From: Citrifermentans bremense R1
GTDB lineage: Bacteria > Desulfobacterota > Desulfuromonadia > Geobacterales > Geobacteraceae
Length of the DNA stretch: 64,000 nucleotides
Direction: 5' to 3'
NCBI RefSeq assembly: GCF_000426865.1
Contig: NZ_AUGE01000005.1
Span: forward strand, 124,001-188,000
The position numbers and the translations under genes were made by a program. Below the pieces are notes generated by a model. It ran no database searches, had not been told where the DNA came from, and saw nothing but the letters and a program-made list of their open reading frames with translations. Below are positions 51,194 through 60,911 of this stretch, piece after piece (positions within the stretch are counted from its first letter, which is position 1; each line of letters opens with the position of its first letter).

Positions 51194-52401
51194 CCGGGCG
51201 CCTGGACGAGGTTTTCGCCGCCATCGATCCGGTACGTCTCAAGGGAACCCTGCTGGAGATGCTGGACATATATTCCCCCTCGGGGAAGGAGGAGGACATC
51301 CAGCTCTACCTCGAGGACCTGCTGGCGGGCGCCGGATTCTACGTCGAGCGGCAGGAGGTGGAGGAGGAGCGCTACAACCTGCGGGTGACCATGGGGGAAG
51401 GCGAGCCTGCGCTTTACCTCGTGGGGCACGTGGACACGGTCCCGGCGTGGGACCTGGAGGAATTCGGCGCCAGGGTGGAAGGCGACGTCATCGGGGGGCT
51501 GGGGAGCGCCGACATGAAGGGGGGGTGCGCCGCCATGATCGAGGCGTGGCTCGCCATAGCCCAGGCCTTGAAGCCGGGCCGGCGCCCGAACGTTGGGCTT
51601 TTGCTTGTGGTGGGGGAGGAGGAGAACGGCGACGGCAGCGCCAGTTTCCTGAAAAACTGCAGTCCCGCCTGGGCGGTGATCGGTGAGCCTACCGGCCTCT
51701 CAGCCTGCTTCGCCCACTACGGCTACCTGGAGGCCGGCTTCGTCACCCACGGGTTGAGGAGCCACTCCTCCCTGCCGGAATTGGGGCACAACGCGGTGGA
51801 ATCGATGCTGAGGGTGCTTTTGCACTTGAGCAAGGACCCGCTGTTCAACCGGGAGCAAGGGAGCATCGTCTACTCCATCCGGGAGATGCACTCCTCCCAG
51901 AAGGGGTTCGTGGTCCCGGACCGGTGCGAATCCTGGATCGACCTGCATCTTCCCCCGGAGCTCGACCCGGAGTCCGTGCAGCGGGGGATTCGCCATATCG
52001 TCTCCAGCGCAGGTCAATACATACCCGGGCTCGACTTAAACGTCGCCTTCAATTTCACCTCGGCCGGCTACAACCTCGGTACCGACAACCCCCTTTCCTG
52101 CATCCTGGAACAGGTCTACCAGCGCCTTGGGCGCACCCTCAAATTCGATTCCTTCCGCTCGCACTCCGACGGCAACCTCTTCTATGCCGCCGGTTGCCGA
52201 CCGCTGATCCTGGGCCCCGGCGCACTGGAGATTTCGCACACCCCCGAAGAACAGGTCGACTTCCCCGAGGTCTTGGCGGCGGCACAGATCTATGCCGCGC
52301 TTTGCCTGGGGCTCGACCGGTACGCGGTGCTGAACGTGGAGCGCTGCGGCTCCTGGGCTTCGTTCGACAGGCAGGGGAGCTGGGTGGGTTGCCGGGATTA
52401 G
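51190..52401 (+). CDS. M20-family metallopeptidase (ArgE/DapE-like)
   Basis: A 403-residue zinc hydrolase of the ArgE/DapE/CPG2 group, which removes acyl or amino-acid groups from small amides. Metal ligands and catalytic residues are visible: GHVDTVP (His, Asp), SADMKGG (Asp), VVGEEENGDG (general base and ligand), GEPTG (Glu) and SHTPEEQV (His). The start codon overlaps the acetyltransferase stop. An acetyltransferase paired with a possible deacetylase-type peptidase suggests a linked acyl-amide pathway. The C-terminal 30 residues (ERCGSWASFDRQGS) are not part of the core fold. Confidence 0.9.
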   Translation: MTGRLDEVFAAIDPVRLKGTLLEMLDIYSPSGKEEDIQLYLEDLLAGAGFYVERQEVEEERYNLRVTMGEGEPALYLVGHVDTVPAWDLEEFGARVEGDVIGGLGSADMKGGCAAMIEAWLAIAQALKPGRRPNVGLLLVVGEEENGDGSASFLKNCSPAWAVIGEPTGLSACFAHYGYLEAGFVTHGLRSHSSLPELGHNAVESMLRVLLHLSKDPLFNREQGSIVYSIREMHSSQKGFVVPDRCESWIDLHLPPELDPESVQRGIRHIVSSAGQYIPGLDLNVAFNFTSAGYNLGTDNPLSCILEQVYQRLGRTLKFDSFRSHSDGNLFYAAGCRPLILGPGALEISHTPEEQVDFPEVLAAAQIYAALCLGLDRYAVLNVERCGSWASFDRQGSWVGCRD

Positions 52402-52543
52402 AAAGGGACCCTTGCCCTCCTGATTCGTTTTCTGTAAGCTGCTTCAGTATTTCCATCCCACACCGATACGATACCCCAGGACAGGTTCCGCTGGAGTATC
52501 AGCATCGACCCGGTTCAATTGACCCATAAGGCGGTACCTAGAG

Positions 52544-53878
52544 TTGCGACTGTTTCGCGTTTTGCCCTACCTGTTGTCCCTATCACTGATGCTGACCCTT
52601 TTCTCCCCCGCCCCTTCCCAGGCCGCCCTGGTGAAAACCGGAGCGGAGGTACTCGCCGAGCAGAACTTCCTGCCGCTCAGGGGAAAGAACTTCGCCCTGG
52701 TGACCAATCATTCCGCCATGGTGGGTGAGGTGCACCTGCTGGACCTTATGAAAAGCAAGGGGGTGCAGCCGGCGGTGATCTTCACCCCTGAACACGGCCT
52801 GAAAGGGACCGCCGAAGACGGGGTGCACCTGGCGGACGACTCCAGCGACGGCATCCCGGTGATAAGCCTCTACGGCGCGGTGAAGCAGCCCCGCCATGAG
52901 GACCTCAAGGGGATCGACCTGGTCGTCTTCGACATCCAGGATGCGGGGGTCCGCTTCTATACCTACATCTCGACCATGGGGCTTGCCATGCAGGCTGCCG
53001 CCCGGGACGGGATTCCCTTCATGGTGCTGGACCGCCCCAACCCGCTGGGAGGGGATTACGTCGGCGGGTTCATGAGGGACGGGATACCGGCGAGCTTCAC
53101 CTCGCTCTACCCGATCCCGATTGCCCACGGCATGACCGTGGGCGAGCTTGCCGGCATGATCAAAGGGGAGGCGATGCTGCCGGGACTCGCGCAACTCGAC
53201 CTGAAGGTGGTGCGGATGCAGGGGTGGCAGCGCGCCATGCGCTGGCCCGACACCGGCCTTTCGTGGGTGGCGACCAGCCCCAACCTCGCCTCGTTCGAAT
53301 CCGTGCTCCTTTACCCGGGAACCGGCCTTTTGGAGGGGACCAGCGCCTCCGAGGGGCGCGGCAGTACTCTCCCCTTCCAACTCGCGGGGTGGCCCGGCAT
53401 CGACCCCCTGGCGCTCGCGGCCCGGCTGAACGGCGAACAGTTGCGGGGCATCCGTTTCGAGCCGGTGCAGTTTACGCCGGTGAGGATCCCCGGGGTATCG
53501 AGCGTGCCCAAGTACCGGGACCGAGAGGTGGACGGGGTGAGGATCGATATCACCGACTACAGCAAGGTCTTGCCGGTGGAGACCGGGATCGCGGTCCTGA
53601 GCGCGCTGCACGCCTTGGTACCGGAGCCGGCGCGCCCTTCCTTTTTCAGGGCGGGGTTCGACGACATGGCGGGTTCGGCGGAGTTGCGCAAGGCGGTGGA
53701 GCAGGGTGAGAGCGCCGCCGGCATCTCGGCACGCTGCAACGGCGAAATCTCCAGGTTTCTGGCATTGCGCGAAGCGTACCTTTTGTACGACGACGAGCCC
53801 GCTTCAACGGCCGATGCTGCGGGGAAGGCGGCGGATGCATCCGGTTTGGCTCAAAAAGAAGGGCACCCATCGCGGTAA
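52544..53878 (+). CDS. namZ: exported NamZ-like exo-beta-N-acetylmuramidase (DUF1343)
   Basis: A 444-residue enzyme of the DUF1343 family; the characterised member NamZ cuts terminal N-acetylmuramic acid from peptidoglycan fragments. A signal peptide (YLLSLSLMLTLFSPAPSQA) opens the protein. Family motifs: LVTNHSAMV, FTPEHGLKG, DIQDAGVRFYTY, LDRPNPLGG and GTSASEGRGSTLPF. The C-terminal 30 residues are low-complexity. The start is a TTG with AAGGCGG about nine bases before it. murB follows on the same strand with its own promoter. Confidence 0.9.
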   Translation: MRLFRVLPYLLSLSLMLTLFSPAPSQAALVKTGAEVLAEQNFLPLRGKNFALVTNHSAMVGEVHLLDLMKSKGVQPAVIFTPEHGLKGTAEDGVHLADDSSDGIPVISLYGAVKQPRHEDLKGIDLVVFDIQDAGVRFYTYISTMGLAMQAAARDGIPFMVLDRPNPLGGDYVGGFMRDGIPASFTSLYPIPIAHGMTVGELAGMIKGEAMLPGLAQLDLKVVRMQGWQRAMRWPDTGLSWVATSPNLASFESVLLYPGTGLLEGTSASEGRGSTLPFQLAGWPGIDPLALAARLNGEQLRGIRFEPVQFTPVRIPGVSSVPKYRDREVDGVRIDITDYSKVLPVETGIAVLSALHALVPEPARPSFFRAGFDDMAGSAELRKAVEQGESAAGISARCNGEISRFLALREAYLLYDDEPASTADAAGKAADASGLAQKEGHPSR

Positions 53879-53892
53879 AGCGATGCGTGCCC
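53861..53892. other. hairpin around the namZ stop codon
   Basis: GGGCAC-C-CATCGC pairs with GCGATG-C-GTGCCC (one mismatch), and the loop contains the TAA stop of namZ. No T tract follows on the plus strand. It may stabilise the mRNA end. Confidence 0.55.
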
Positions 53893-54089
53893 CAAGTGCG
53901 CCATCTGATAGGTATCGGCCGCCAGAGCGCACCATATAAGAGGAGCTGCAGGATGGCGGAGCGCTGCCGTTCTGGCAGGGATGGTCCACCTTTTCGCGGC
54001 ACCTTCTGTACCGCCGGTTGTCCTGCTTGTCAACACCTCAGCTCTTATCGCCAACCGCCGGCGCTACTTGAGCTGAAAATGCCCCTACG

Positions 54090-54119
54090 TTGGCTTTGAG
54101 CGCAAACTGTTGCTATGAT
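54090..54119 (+). promoter_or_regulatory. promoter of murB, extended -10, probably leaderless
   Basis: TTGGCT, 18-base spacer, TATGAT preceded by TGC (extended -10). The -10 box ends eight bases before the ATG at 54127 and covers an earlier in-frame ATG (54115), which therefore cannot be in the message. Confidence 0.6.
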
Positions 54120-54126
54120 AGGGCCC

Positions 54127-55081
54127 ATGTATACCGACCAGAGAAAAGACAACCAGCCGATTGAACTTTCGCGTGACATCCCCCTCGCCCCCTTCACCTC
54201 GTTCAAGATCGGCGGCCCGGCCAGGTTTTTGACCAGGGCCCGGACGCTGGAACAGCTGAAGCAGGCACTTTCCTTCGCCAGGACGGAGGGGATTCCCTTC
54301 CTCATCGTCGGAGGGGGATCCAACCTGCTGGTGAGCGACCGCGGTTTCGACGGCATCGCGATCAGGCTGCAGATGAAAGGGATCATGGTCCAAGGGAACC
54401 GGGTCGAGGCGCAGGCGGGAGTCGACCTCATGGCGCTGGTGGAGCATGCGGCACACTGGGGGCTGGCGGGGATCGAGCGGCTGGCTGGCATTCCGGGGCT
54501 CTTCGGGGGGGCGGTGCGCGGCAATGCGGGCGCCTACGGCAGTTGCATCGGCGACGTGATCGAGAGGGTCCACGCGCTGCGGGCGGACACCCTGGAACTG
54601 GTCACGCTCGCGCGGGACGCCTGCCAGTTCCAGTACCGCAACAGCCGTTTCAAGAAGGACCACGGGCTGGTGGTGGTGGCGGCGAGCCTGCTCCTTGAGC
54701 CGGGGAACCCCCAGGAAATCCTGCGCCTGGCGGAGGCGACGGTGAGAAAACGGCAAGCCCGCCAGCTGCAATGCGACCTGAGCGCAGGCTCGTTCTTCAT
54801 GAATCCGGTGGTGCGCGACCCCGAGCTGATCCGGAGGTTCGAGACCGAGCAGGGGACCCACTGCAGGGACGGCAGGATTCCCGCCGGATGGCTCATCGAC
54901 AGGGCCAGGCTGCGCAGCCTTTCCGTGGGAGCGGCCATGGTCAGCCCGCGGCACGCCAATTACCTGATCAACACCGGCAACGCCAGCGCCCAGGAGATGG
55001 TCAGGCTCGCCGAGCTGGTGAAGGACGAGGTGCGGGCATCGCTGGGCGTGCAGCTGGAGGAGGAAGTGAGCTGCGTCGGCT

Positions 55082-55089
<8 letters not shown>
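54127..55089 (+). CDS. murB: UDP-N-acetylenolpyruvoylglucosamine reductase
   Basis: MurB makes UDP-N-acetylmuramic acid, an essential wall precursor. The 320-residue protein has the FAD-binding [10 protein letters not shown]-like region ([16 protein letters not shown]), [49 protein letters not shown] and AGWLIDRA, all typical of the shorter type II enzymes. The start is put at 54127 because the promoter overlaps the ATG 12 bases earlier. The stop lies inside the convergent kinase gene, an eight-base overlap. Confidence 0.95.
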
Positions 55090-57532
<2,443 letters not shown>

Positions 57533-57651
57533 TAGGTATTTATCCGTACAAAGGGTTGCCCGCGTTATCAATCGGGCGGATCGGGAGGTTTGCCCAAAGC
57601 CTTCGGGACAAACATGGAGACACATCCCTTCTCGGACTGTTATCGGGAGAA

Positions 57652-57665
57652 CTTTAATGTTAAAG
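57652..57665. promoter_or_regulatory. palindrome upstream of the hybrid kinase
   Basis: CTTTAA-TG-TTAAAG, a perfect 6-bp inverted repeat about 120 bases before the kinase start. Candidate operator only. Confidence 0.25.
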
Positions 57666-57763
57666 AATGGCGGGGATAGAAGAAGGGGGCGCCAAGGAAG
57701 ATGGGGCTAGGTTCCTTCGGCTCCGCCCGCCCGGATTCCGGTCACGTCGGGGGAGAATGAAAG

Positions 57764-57788
57764 GTGCCCGGGACCAGCTCCCGGGCAC
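57764..57788 (-). terminator. hairpin after the SYLF gene, likely terminator
   Basis: GTGCCCGGGA and TCCCGGGCAC form a perfect 10-bp stem; on the minus strand it is followed by a weak T tract. Confidence 0.65.
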
Positions 57789-57821
57789 GCTCGATCGAAG
57801 GTACAAGTGCGGTTAAAGGCG

Positions 57822-58517
57822 CTACTTCGCGGCGGAATATCTCGTCAGTGCCTTTTGCAGATTCACCGTCGCCGGCTCTTTTTTTAGCCCTTGGCCGGCA
57901 AGGATATCCTTCGCGGTGAGGTCGCTCTTGCCGTAGTAGGCATGGTTCGCGTCGTCGTCTACGAGCAGCGCCGCCCCTTCCAGCGAGACCCCGGCGAACA
58001 GGCCGCGGCTGCGCGAGTAGGAGAGTATCCCGGTTTGGAGGGTGACGTCGGTCGCCGCACTTGCCTTGCGCCCCACCGGGCCCGCCGCGACAGCCGCGTC
58101 CGCCCCCAAGGTGAACTTCCCTTGCAGCAGTTTATCGACGTCCTTGACCTCCTTGAAGACGAGGATGAGATCTGTGGACGTTGCTCCCACCTGCCAGCCG
58201 ACACTCCCCCCCGTTATGCTCACGAAGACCGGGTCGCTCCAGTTGTTGTCCGCATTGCGCACGGAGAGGACGCCGGTACCGTGCCGGCCGCCCACGACGA
58301 AGGCGCCCTTGATGACGCCCGGAATGATGGCGATCGCCTTGGCGTCGCGCAGAAGGACCGGCGGAATCCCCTTCTCGGGGATCTTCATGATCTTGGCCAG
58401 GACATCGGCGGACTCCTCAACCTTCTTGGCCTCGTTCTTCGCGAGGGCGGCGGTGGACCACACCCAGAGAAGCATTACGGCAACCACTGCGATGGAAAGG
58501 ACCTTACCGGATCTCAT
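57822..58517 (-). CDS. exported SYLF-domain (YSC84-like) lipid-binding protein
   Basis: A 231-residue protein. A signal peptide (SIAVVAVMLLWVWSTAALA) is followed by the SYLF/DUF500 domain (IPPVLLRDAKAIAIIPGVIK, GGRHGTGVLSVR, GGSVGWQVGATSTDLILVF, FTLGADAAVAAGPVGR, LFAGVSLEGAAL). In eukaryotes this domain binds phosphoinositides; bacterial versions are periplasmic with unknown ligands. AGGAGG precedes the ATG. It is the last of three envelope-protein genes behind one strong promoter. Confidence 0.9.
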   Translation of the reverse strand: MRSGKVLSIAVVAVMLLWVWSTAALAKNEAKKVEESADVLAKIMKIPEKGIPPVLLRDAKAIAIIPGVIKGAFVVGGRHGTGVLSVRNADNNWSDPVFVSITGGSVGWQVGATSTDLILVFKEVKDVDKLLQGKFTLGADAAVAAGPVGRKASAATDVTLQTGILSYSRSRGLFAGVSLEGAALLVDDDANHAYYGKSDLTAKDILAGQGLKKEPATVNLQKALTRYSAAK

Positions 58518-58591
58518 GGTCAAACCTCCTTTGATTGGCTCTGCGTATAGGATAAGTAGCTCCCGCCGTCGGACCTCAGCGCCGAAACAAT

Positions 58592-58828
58592 CTATCTCCT
58601 GTGGCGCGCATTCCTGTCCCCGAGGATGTAGCCGGTCAAAGCGCCGACCGCCCCGCCCACTGCCGCGCCTACCGCAGGCCTCCCCCCGGAGATCCCGCTC
58701 AAAACCGCCCCGCCGCCGGCGCCTATCGCTCCCCCGGTCAGGGTCCTCTGTTCCCTCTCCGACATCCCGGCACAACCGGAGCATGCACAAACAAACAGTG
58801 CCAAGATAAGGCTTGTTCTCGGTCTCAT
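58592..58828 (-). CDS. small glycine-zipper lipoprotein-like protein
   Basis: A 78-residue protein with a lipoprotein-type signal (LILALFVCACSGCAG) and a glycine-zipper stretch (TGGAIGAGGGAVLSGISGG, then AAVGGAVGALTGYILG) ending in a basic tail (RNARHRR). Such proteins insert in or associate with membranes, as in the OsmB/YMGG families. It is the middle gene of the envelope group, 71 bases after the secreted protein and 74 before the SYLF gene. Confidence 0.82.
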   Translation of the reverse strand: MRPRTSLILALFVCACSGCAGMSEREQRTLTGGAIGAGGGAVLSGISGGRPAVGAAVGGAVGALTGYILGDRNARHRR

Positions 58829-58899
58829 GGATTTTCTCCTTCTTACCGTCTCTGTTACCCCTCACGGGCCTACCGCACGCCCTGCGGCTTCACCTGCGG

Positions 58900-59358
58900 C
58901 TAAGGGGCGCTCCCCTCCCCTTCAAAGGGGATATCGGCTATGCCGCTTTTCAGCCGCGGCTTCACGATCTGGGACCACACCACCCGCAGCACCGGCAGAT
59001 CCCGGTCCCCGGGGTTTTGCCGATAGTAGCTGTTAATACGGTCGATGATGCTGCTCATGGGAACGCCGCGCAGCCCTTCACCCAACTTGGCCACGAAGTC
59101 CTGCCTCTTCAACTCGGGGTGCCGCTGTACCACTGCCTCCTCGATGGTTACCACGTGTCCGACCCCCCAGATGAAGGCGATCTTCGCGTCCGGAGACATG
59201 CTCTGCCAGCTTTCCCCATCCAGCACCGGCATCTCCTTCAGCTCCGTACCGGTCTCCAGGGCGACCGGCAGCTCTGCCGCAAGGGCGTGATCGACCATCC
59301 CCACCCCAGCAGCAACTACCACAAGGCAACAGAATTTCTTGAGTTTGCTGACTTGCAT
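58900..59358 (-). CDS. small secreted protein of unknown function
   Basis: A 152-residue protein with a signal peptide (FCCLVVVAAGVGMVDHALA) and a helical mature part (DAKIAFIWGVGHVVTIEEAV, RINSYYRQNPGDRDLPVLRV). It has no membrane segment after cleavage. I do not recognise the family. GGAGGTGGAG precedes the ATG, and a perfect TTGACA/TATAAT promoter lies close upstream, so it should be well expressed. It is the first of three envelope genes. Confidence 0.8.
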   Translation of the reverse strand: MQVSKLKKFCCLVVVAAGVGMVDHALAAELPVALETGTELKEMPVLDGESWQSMSPDAKIAFIWGVGHVVTIEEAVVQRHPELKRQDFVAKLGEGLRGVPMSSIIDRINSYYRQNPGDRDLPVLRVVWSQIVKPRLKSGIADIPFEGEGSAP

Positions 59359-59391
59359 GCTCCACCTCCAGCGCTCGGTTAAGTTCGGCTA

Positions 59392-59421
59392 ATTATAAAT
59401 ATTACAGATATTTGCTGTCAA
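59392..59421 (-). promoter_or_regulatory. consensus sigma-70 promoter of the envelope-protein group
   Basis: On the minus strand TTGACA and TATAAT, both perfect, are 18 bases apart, ending about 33 bases before the ATG at 59358. Confidence 0.85.
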
Positions 59422-59598
59422 TGAATTTCAAAGGGCGAGTCTGCTAACTATATCGGGGCGGGGGACGCCGGTACCGGCGATTCTTTTGCGGCAGCGAGAC
59501 GAATGGCATGAGGCGTTGGCAGAAACAATCAGGGAGGGGTCAGTCTGTCATAGGTGCTAAAGCGGAAGTCATAGGAAGGGATAACGCTGACTCTGGAC

Positions 59599-59628
59599 AA
59601 AAAAAAGTCCCGGATTATCTCCGGGACT
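59599..59628 (-). terminator. rho-independent terminator after the cold-shock gene
   Basis: AGTCCCGGA and TCCGGGACT form a 9-bp stem; on the minus strand it runs into eight T. Confidence 0.92.
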
Positions 59629-59654
59629 CATATCAGCGCTGAAACTAGAAGTAC

Positions 59655-59855
59655 TTACTGCCTTGCGACGTTAGCAGCCTGAAGCCCTTTGGGCCCTTTT
59701 ACTACGTCGAAGGTGACGCTATCGCCTTCAGCAAGGGATTTGAACCCGTCGCCGGTGATGGCAGAGAAATGGACGAACACGTCGTCGCCATTGTCCTGCT
59801 CGATGAAACCAAACCCCTTGCTGTCGTTAAACCATTTTACAGTACCATTTGCCAT
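59655..59855 (-). CDS. cold-shock protein (CspA family)
   Basis: A 66-residue single-stranded nucleic-acid-binding OB-fold protein and RNA chaperone. Both RNA-binding motifs are present: KGFGFI (RNP1) and DVFVHF (RNP2), with the usual [11 protein letters not shown] start. Length is typical. It has a terminator close downstream and a long leader of roughly 50 bases from its candidate promoter, which in this family often controls cold induction. Which csp paralogue it is cannot be told. Confidence 0.95.
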   Translation of the reverse strand: MANGTVKWFNDSKGFGFIEQDNGDDVFVHFSAITGDGFKSLAEGDSVTFDVVKGPKGLQAANVARQ

Positions 59856-59917
59856 TTACTTTTACCTTCTCCATGTCTTTCTACTGAGTTTTGTTCCGGT
59901 CATCCGAAACTTTCGAC

Positions 59918-59947
59918 ACAGTAGCAGAGTTCATATCGCCAATGCAA
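59918..59947 (-). promoter_or_regulatory. candidate sigma-70 promoter of the cold-shock gene
   Basis: On the minus strand TTGCAT, 18 bases, TACTGT, about 60 bases before the ATG. Confidence 0.45.
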
Positions 59948-60070
59948 GCTATTTATTTTCCGTTATTTTTGCGGCATCGTTTAGCAGAGAGAGTCCCGAG
60001 GAGCCAGAGGCTCCCCTGTTTGCATCAAGCCAAATGACTGTTTTTTCACACTTAATGAGCGTATCCCGGA

Positions 60071-60847
60071 TCAAGGCGTCAGTTTTACCACGAAATCGGC
60101 CCCGTCTATGGTGAGGGTCGTGGAGGCACCCGCATCGACGTTGCTAGTCAGGTTCCTGACGAAGATGCGCCGGTTGTTCAATGGTGTAGTCAGGGGCGAG
60201 CTGTGAAAATCAGTTGGGACGATATCTGTAAAGCTCACGGTAAACTGTGCATTCCCCCTGTTGAGGGAGTCCTTGATGCTGACGAGGTGCGTGCCCGGTG
60301 CGCCGTCCGCGGCGACAAGGGTGGCCACGGCACGGTTGTAGCCGTTTTCCGCTGCGAGCGCACTGAAGACGGGGATCTCCACGAACCTGGTGGTGCTGAC
60401 GAAATTGGCGCTGACCGTCCCAATGGTCAGGGTGGTTTGTGTCGCGGTACCCAAGGTGGCGGCCGATTTATGGCTCACCGTCACCTTGTCGCCGTTTTTA
60501 ACAGTGCCCTGGGCGCTGGTGGCGGTGGCGCCGTTGATGGAGTAAGCGCTCTCGCTGGAACCAGTGACGAAGATGCGGCTCTCCTCGGTGAGGCCGGAGA
60601 CGGTAATGGGGTCGGAGGTGACGGTGACGCTCTTGTCGGTGCCAGCTTTGGCCGCGAAAGTAAACTGGTCCGGGGTGGTGCCGAGCCGCACGTACGGCGG
60701 GAACCAGACGATATCACCGCACCCCGGGAGCACCAGGGTGCAGGCGAGCAGGAGCAGTTGAGCGACAACAACAAGCGCTCGTAGTGCCCGGCTTTTCCCA
60801 TGCGCCGCGCGGCGTACGCCGGCCCAAATAACATCAGCACTCGTCAT
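60071..60847 (-). CDS. lipoprotein with beta-rich repeats
   Basis: A 258-residue protein with a long N-terminal region, a hydrophobic signal (LVVVAQLLLLACTLVLPGC) and a lipobox LPGC, so it is lipid-anchored. The mature part is Thr- and Ser-rich and beta-like (FAAKAGTDKSVTVTSDPITV, TQTTLTIGTVSANFV), in the manner of secreted adhesin or Ig-like domains. No known family. AGGAG precedes the ATG at 60847. It follows the hybrid kinase gene on the same strand after 64 bases and may be co-transcribed. Confidence 0.78.
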   Translation of the reverse strand: MTSADVIWAGVRRAAHGKSRALRALVVVAQLLLLACTLVLPGCGDIVWFPPYVRLGTTPDQFTFAAKAGTDKSVTVTSDPITVSGLTEESRIFVTGSSESAYSINGATATSAQGTVKNGDKVTVSHKSAATLGTATQTTLTIGTVSANFVSTTRFVEIPVFSALAAENGYNRAVATLVAADGAPGTHLVSIKDSLNRGNAQFTVSFTDIVPTDFHSSPLTTPLNNRRIFVRNLTSNVDAGASTTLTIDGADFVVKLTP

Positions 60848-60911
60848 GGCAATCTCCTTGTAATTTTTGAAAAAATCAGACGCTAACCCGAACCCGGTCA
60901 TATTACAAGCG

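Noticed and set aside
59359-59598. riboswitch in the gap upstream of the envelope trio
   Set aside because: No conserved core such as that of the c-di-GMP riboswitches was visible, and the promoter lies downstream of the suspicious GC-rich hairpins, so they are not in the leader.
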